Shown here piece after piece: positions 62,000 through 64,000 of a DNA stretch of 64,000 nt. Source of the DNA: Reticulitermes speratus (Eukaryota > Arthropoda > Insecta > Blattodea > Rhinotermitidae). The stretch lies in the NCBI GenBank assembly GCA_021186555.1, contig JAJKFL010000014.1, forward strand, positions 19,357,533-19,421,532. Reading direction: 5' to 3'. A program made the translations under genes and the position numbers. Numbering within the stretch: position 1 is the stretch's first letter; the number at the start of each line of letters is the position of its first letter. The notes under the pieces were generated by a model that had not been told where the DNA came from, did no database searches, and saw only the letters and a list, made by a program, of their open reading frames with translations.

Positions 62000-62165
62000 T
62001 AAGGAATTTTTAGGACCCCATTCAATTCCCATCCCGAAAGACCGTCTCTTGTCGGCCGTCCGCGACTGCCTATTCAACACGTTTGCAGCTAAGGTCAACA
62101 TCTGGAGGTCACCACTTTCATCCGCTACGTGTGGATATGCAATGACATGGTGACAAGGAACCCAC
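62000..62165 (-). repeat. Coding-like interspersed repeat (family G), copy 2
   Basis: The reverse frame reads VPCHHVIAYPHVADESGD, LQMLTLAANVLNRQSRTADK and FGMGIEWGPKNS, parallel to 52292-52450. The DNA cores also align (for example TTGAATAGGCAGTCGCGGAC with TTGAACGAGCTGTCGCTGAC). Confidence 0.55.
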
Positions 62166-64000
62166 CACATTAGTGACTGTCTGCCGGCATTAGAAACGAG
62201 GCAGACTTACTTCAAAATATAATACAAACGATTCCCAGAGGCGTTCTTTGCGGCAGATTTATGAAACTTTCAAACAATTTACATTACAGGCCTCCATGAT
62301 AACGCTCACTCGCGCAATTGAGTAGAGTAGAATATTATTAGGGTAAATATGGTCACAAAACGGAATTACACTACACATTTTGGTAACGTATCCAATATCT
62401 GAATTTTACAGACATTTTTACAGCAGTTTAGAATCTAATGTTAGGTCATAGGCGGAGGGATGGACAACGGACATATGGATGGAGTTACACTAAATAGGTA
62501 AGCAGAAAAGCGCTAACTCTTTGCATGCTTGATTTTAATTAAAACTGGTACTGTCAGAGAAGTTCAACTCGATGTCTCCCATATCAAATTTAAAATAAAT
62601 CTGTCGCAAGGATTTAAGCACCAGCAGAGTCACACAGTCGGACCGACGGACAGACATGAAATCCGTGTAAGGCATTTTTTCCTACTTTTACAGAATCCCT
62701 AATTCTACAAAAATTAAAATTAACATTATATAAAAACTTTAAATTTCCTAATAGTTTATTTGTTAAGAAAGGTATTTGTATCAACGAATATGACGTGATA
62801 AAGGAATGCAGTAGATCACGTAATTAGTACCGTCCTCATTTGTACTTTCGTTTTATATTGCAGTGTGATAAAGTGGGCTGGAATTTATTACTTATCAGTT
62901 GCAAGGAAAACGCATTCAAGAACACTGTCAAAAAAACTGAACGTTATAAACAGTTTCAAACCGCAGACGTAGCTGGGATAATAATAGTGAGATGTGTTTT
63001 TGACACCTGTGGTGAATGGATGTGGTCCTAAGGCTCAGAATAGGGTGCAACTGCAGGTGCTTTTAAACACTTAAATTCTTAAGTTCCATAAAAGCGAGAA
63101 ACTTCCTTAAATTTCTGAGGGGATAGCATAACCTCAAAGAAAATTCTCCTCCAAGAAATTATTCTGTATCAATGCCGCACAGCAAAACGCTACGTTTTAT
63201 GAATTCTAAAACCATACAGAAATTCTAAGGACAAAATTCTAAATTATTAAACAGTAAATCAAGCTCTATATGTAATCACCACTGTGCTATAAAGAGATAT
63301 ACCTCATATTATAATAGTTTTCTCAATACACCCATCCCTCTTTGCAGAACATAATATTAGTTACGGACTCAATAAATCTCTGAGCAATTGTGGGAAACAA
63401 AGAGATAACACTGCAGACAATCGGATTAATTTTGACAGTATCATGAGGGATTTCACACACGGGTTAAGGTTTAACATCGAAACATTCGTTATGCTAACCT
63501 GGAACTTAAGAGGATTTTGGAATTTCCAAAGTGTGGACTGATACATGAAATTTGCCACTATAATTTTTAGCGTGTTTTTGTGTATGATCGTACTAGGAAA
63601 ATTAATCGGGATGTCATACCACTACCAAACCCACAGATTAAGTGATACATTTTGTAAGTACATATTCTTCACTTAAATTTTATAAAACGAAAATAATATT
63701 TATAATCGTAATCTTCTTCCCCTCTTCTAATTTTGATAAATCCCCCTTTCTAAAGCTGGCATTTAGCTACATTTTAAGTGAATCGTGTGTTAACAACACT
63801 GGAAAAGTGAGAAGTGCATATGATACTCTGTCAATAAAACTCAATAGAAGTAGTGCATGGGAGGCCGAGGCTTAAATTAATTACAATATTATATTAGTTC
63901 TTAGATAAATAGTATGTAGAAATTAAATATGCTTTAGTTAAGTAAAATGATACCAAGCAGCCTGTCATGTTATCAATATGGTATTGAAGCTTGGTTTGTC
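62166..64000. other. Unassigned A+T-rich stretch to the window end
   Basis: No gene or repeat recognised. A GGACCGACGGACAGAC patch near 62640 resembles the low-complexity edge of diverged repeats. Confidence 0.45.

Overview
The window looks like non-coding, A+T-rich DNA from a large insect genome. Blattodea (cockroach or termite) is my best guess: several interspersed repeats resemble, from memory, families common in those genomes, but I could not run a search. There is no operon structure, no dense coding, and no rRNA gene, free-standing tRNA gene or CRISPR array. I see no open reading frame that I would defend as a host gene. Nearly all short ORFs are chance ORFs, translations of SINEs or tandem repeats, or broken transposon pieces. 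The window is probably intergenic or lies inside a large intron.

Layout. 1-9.8 kb: a 5'-truncated SINE (family A), a (CACTT)n run, a decayed pogo/Tigger/Jerky-like DNA transposon (about 1353-2342), a reverse-strand SINE (family C), a foldback element with ~86-bp arms (5091-5434), a LINE ORF2 3' fragment (6320-6725) and a second SINE A. 9.8-20 kb: mostly plain DNA with A+T microsatellites, plus the best single element, an internally deleted PIF/Harbinger transposon (15528-16148). It keeps the N-terminal ends of both the transposase and a MADF-domain protein, facing each other between imperfect inverted ends and TAA duplications. An old diverged repeat near 18.5-19.2 kb is split by a SINE B.

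20-37 kb: degraded SINE B copies, a full-length SINE A with a perfect 16-bp target duplication (28840-29171), a SINE B (31445-31722), a homogeneous 38-bp minisatellite (32510-32796) and a SINE C/SINE D pair (36129-36695). 37-49 kb: a clear nested insertion, SINE B inside SINE A, with both target duplications intact (39366-39968); a 17-unit 29-bp minisatellite (40642-41136); microsatellites at 44.5-44.8 kb; two unexplained reverse-strand ORF regions (44994-46369); and a second LINE fragment. 49-64 kb: sparse, with a SINE D abutting a third LINE fragment (53233-53782) and two diverged copies of a coding-like repeat (52292-52450 and 62000-62165).

The elements record at least four mobilisation mechanisms: LINE-type target-primed insertion (LINEs and tRNA-derived SINEs), pogo-type and Harbinger-type DNA transposition, and local tandem amplification. 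SINE families A, B, C and D have tRNA-like A/B-box heads and would depend on a LINE partner for mobility. The LINE fragments here are candidates for relics of such a partner, but the sequence does not prove it.
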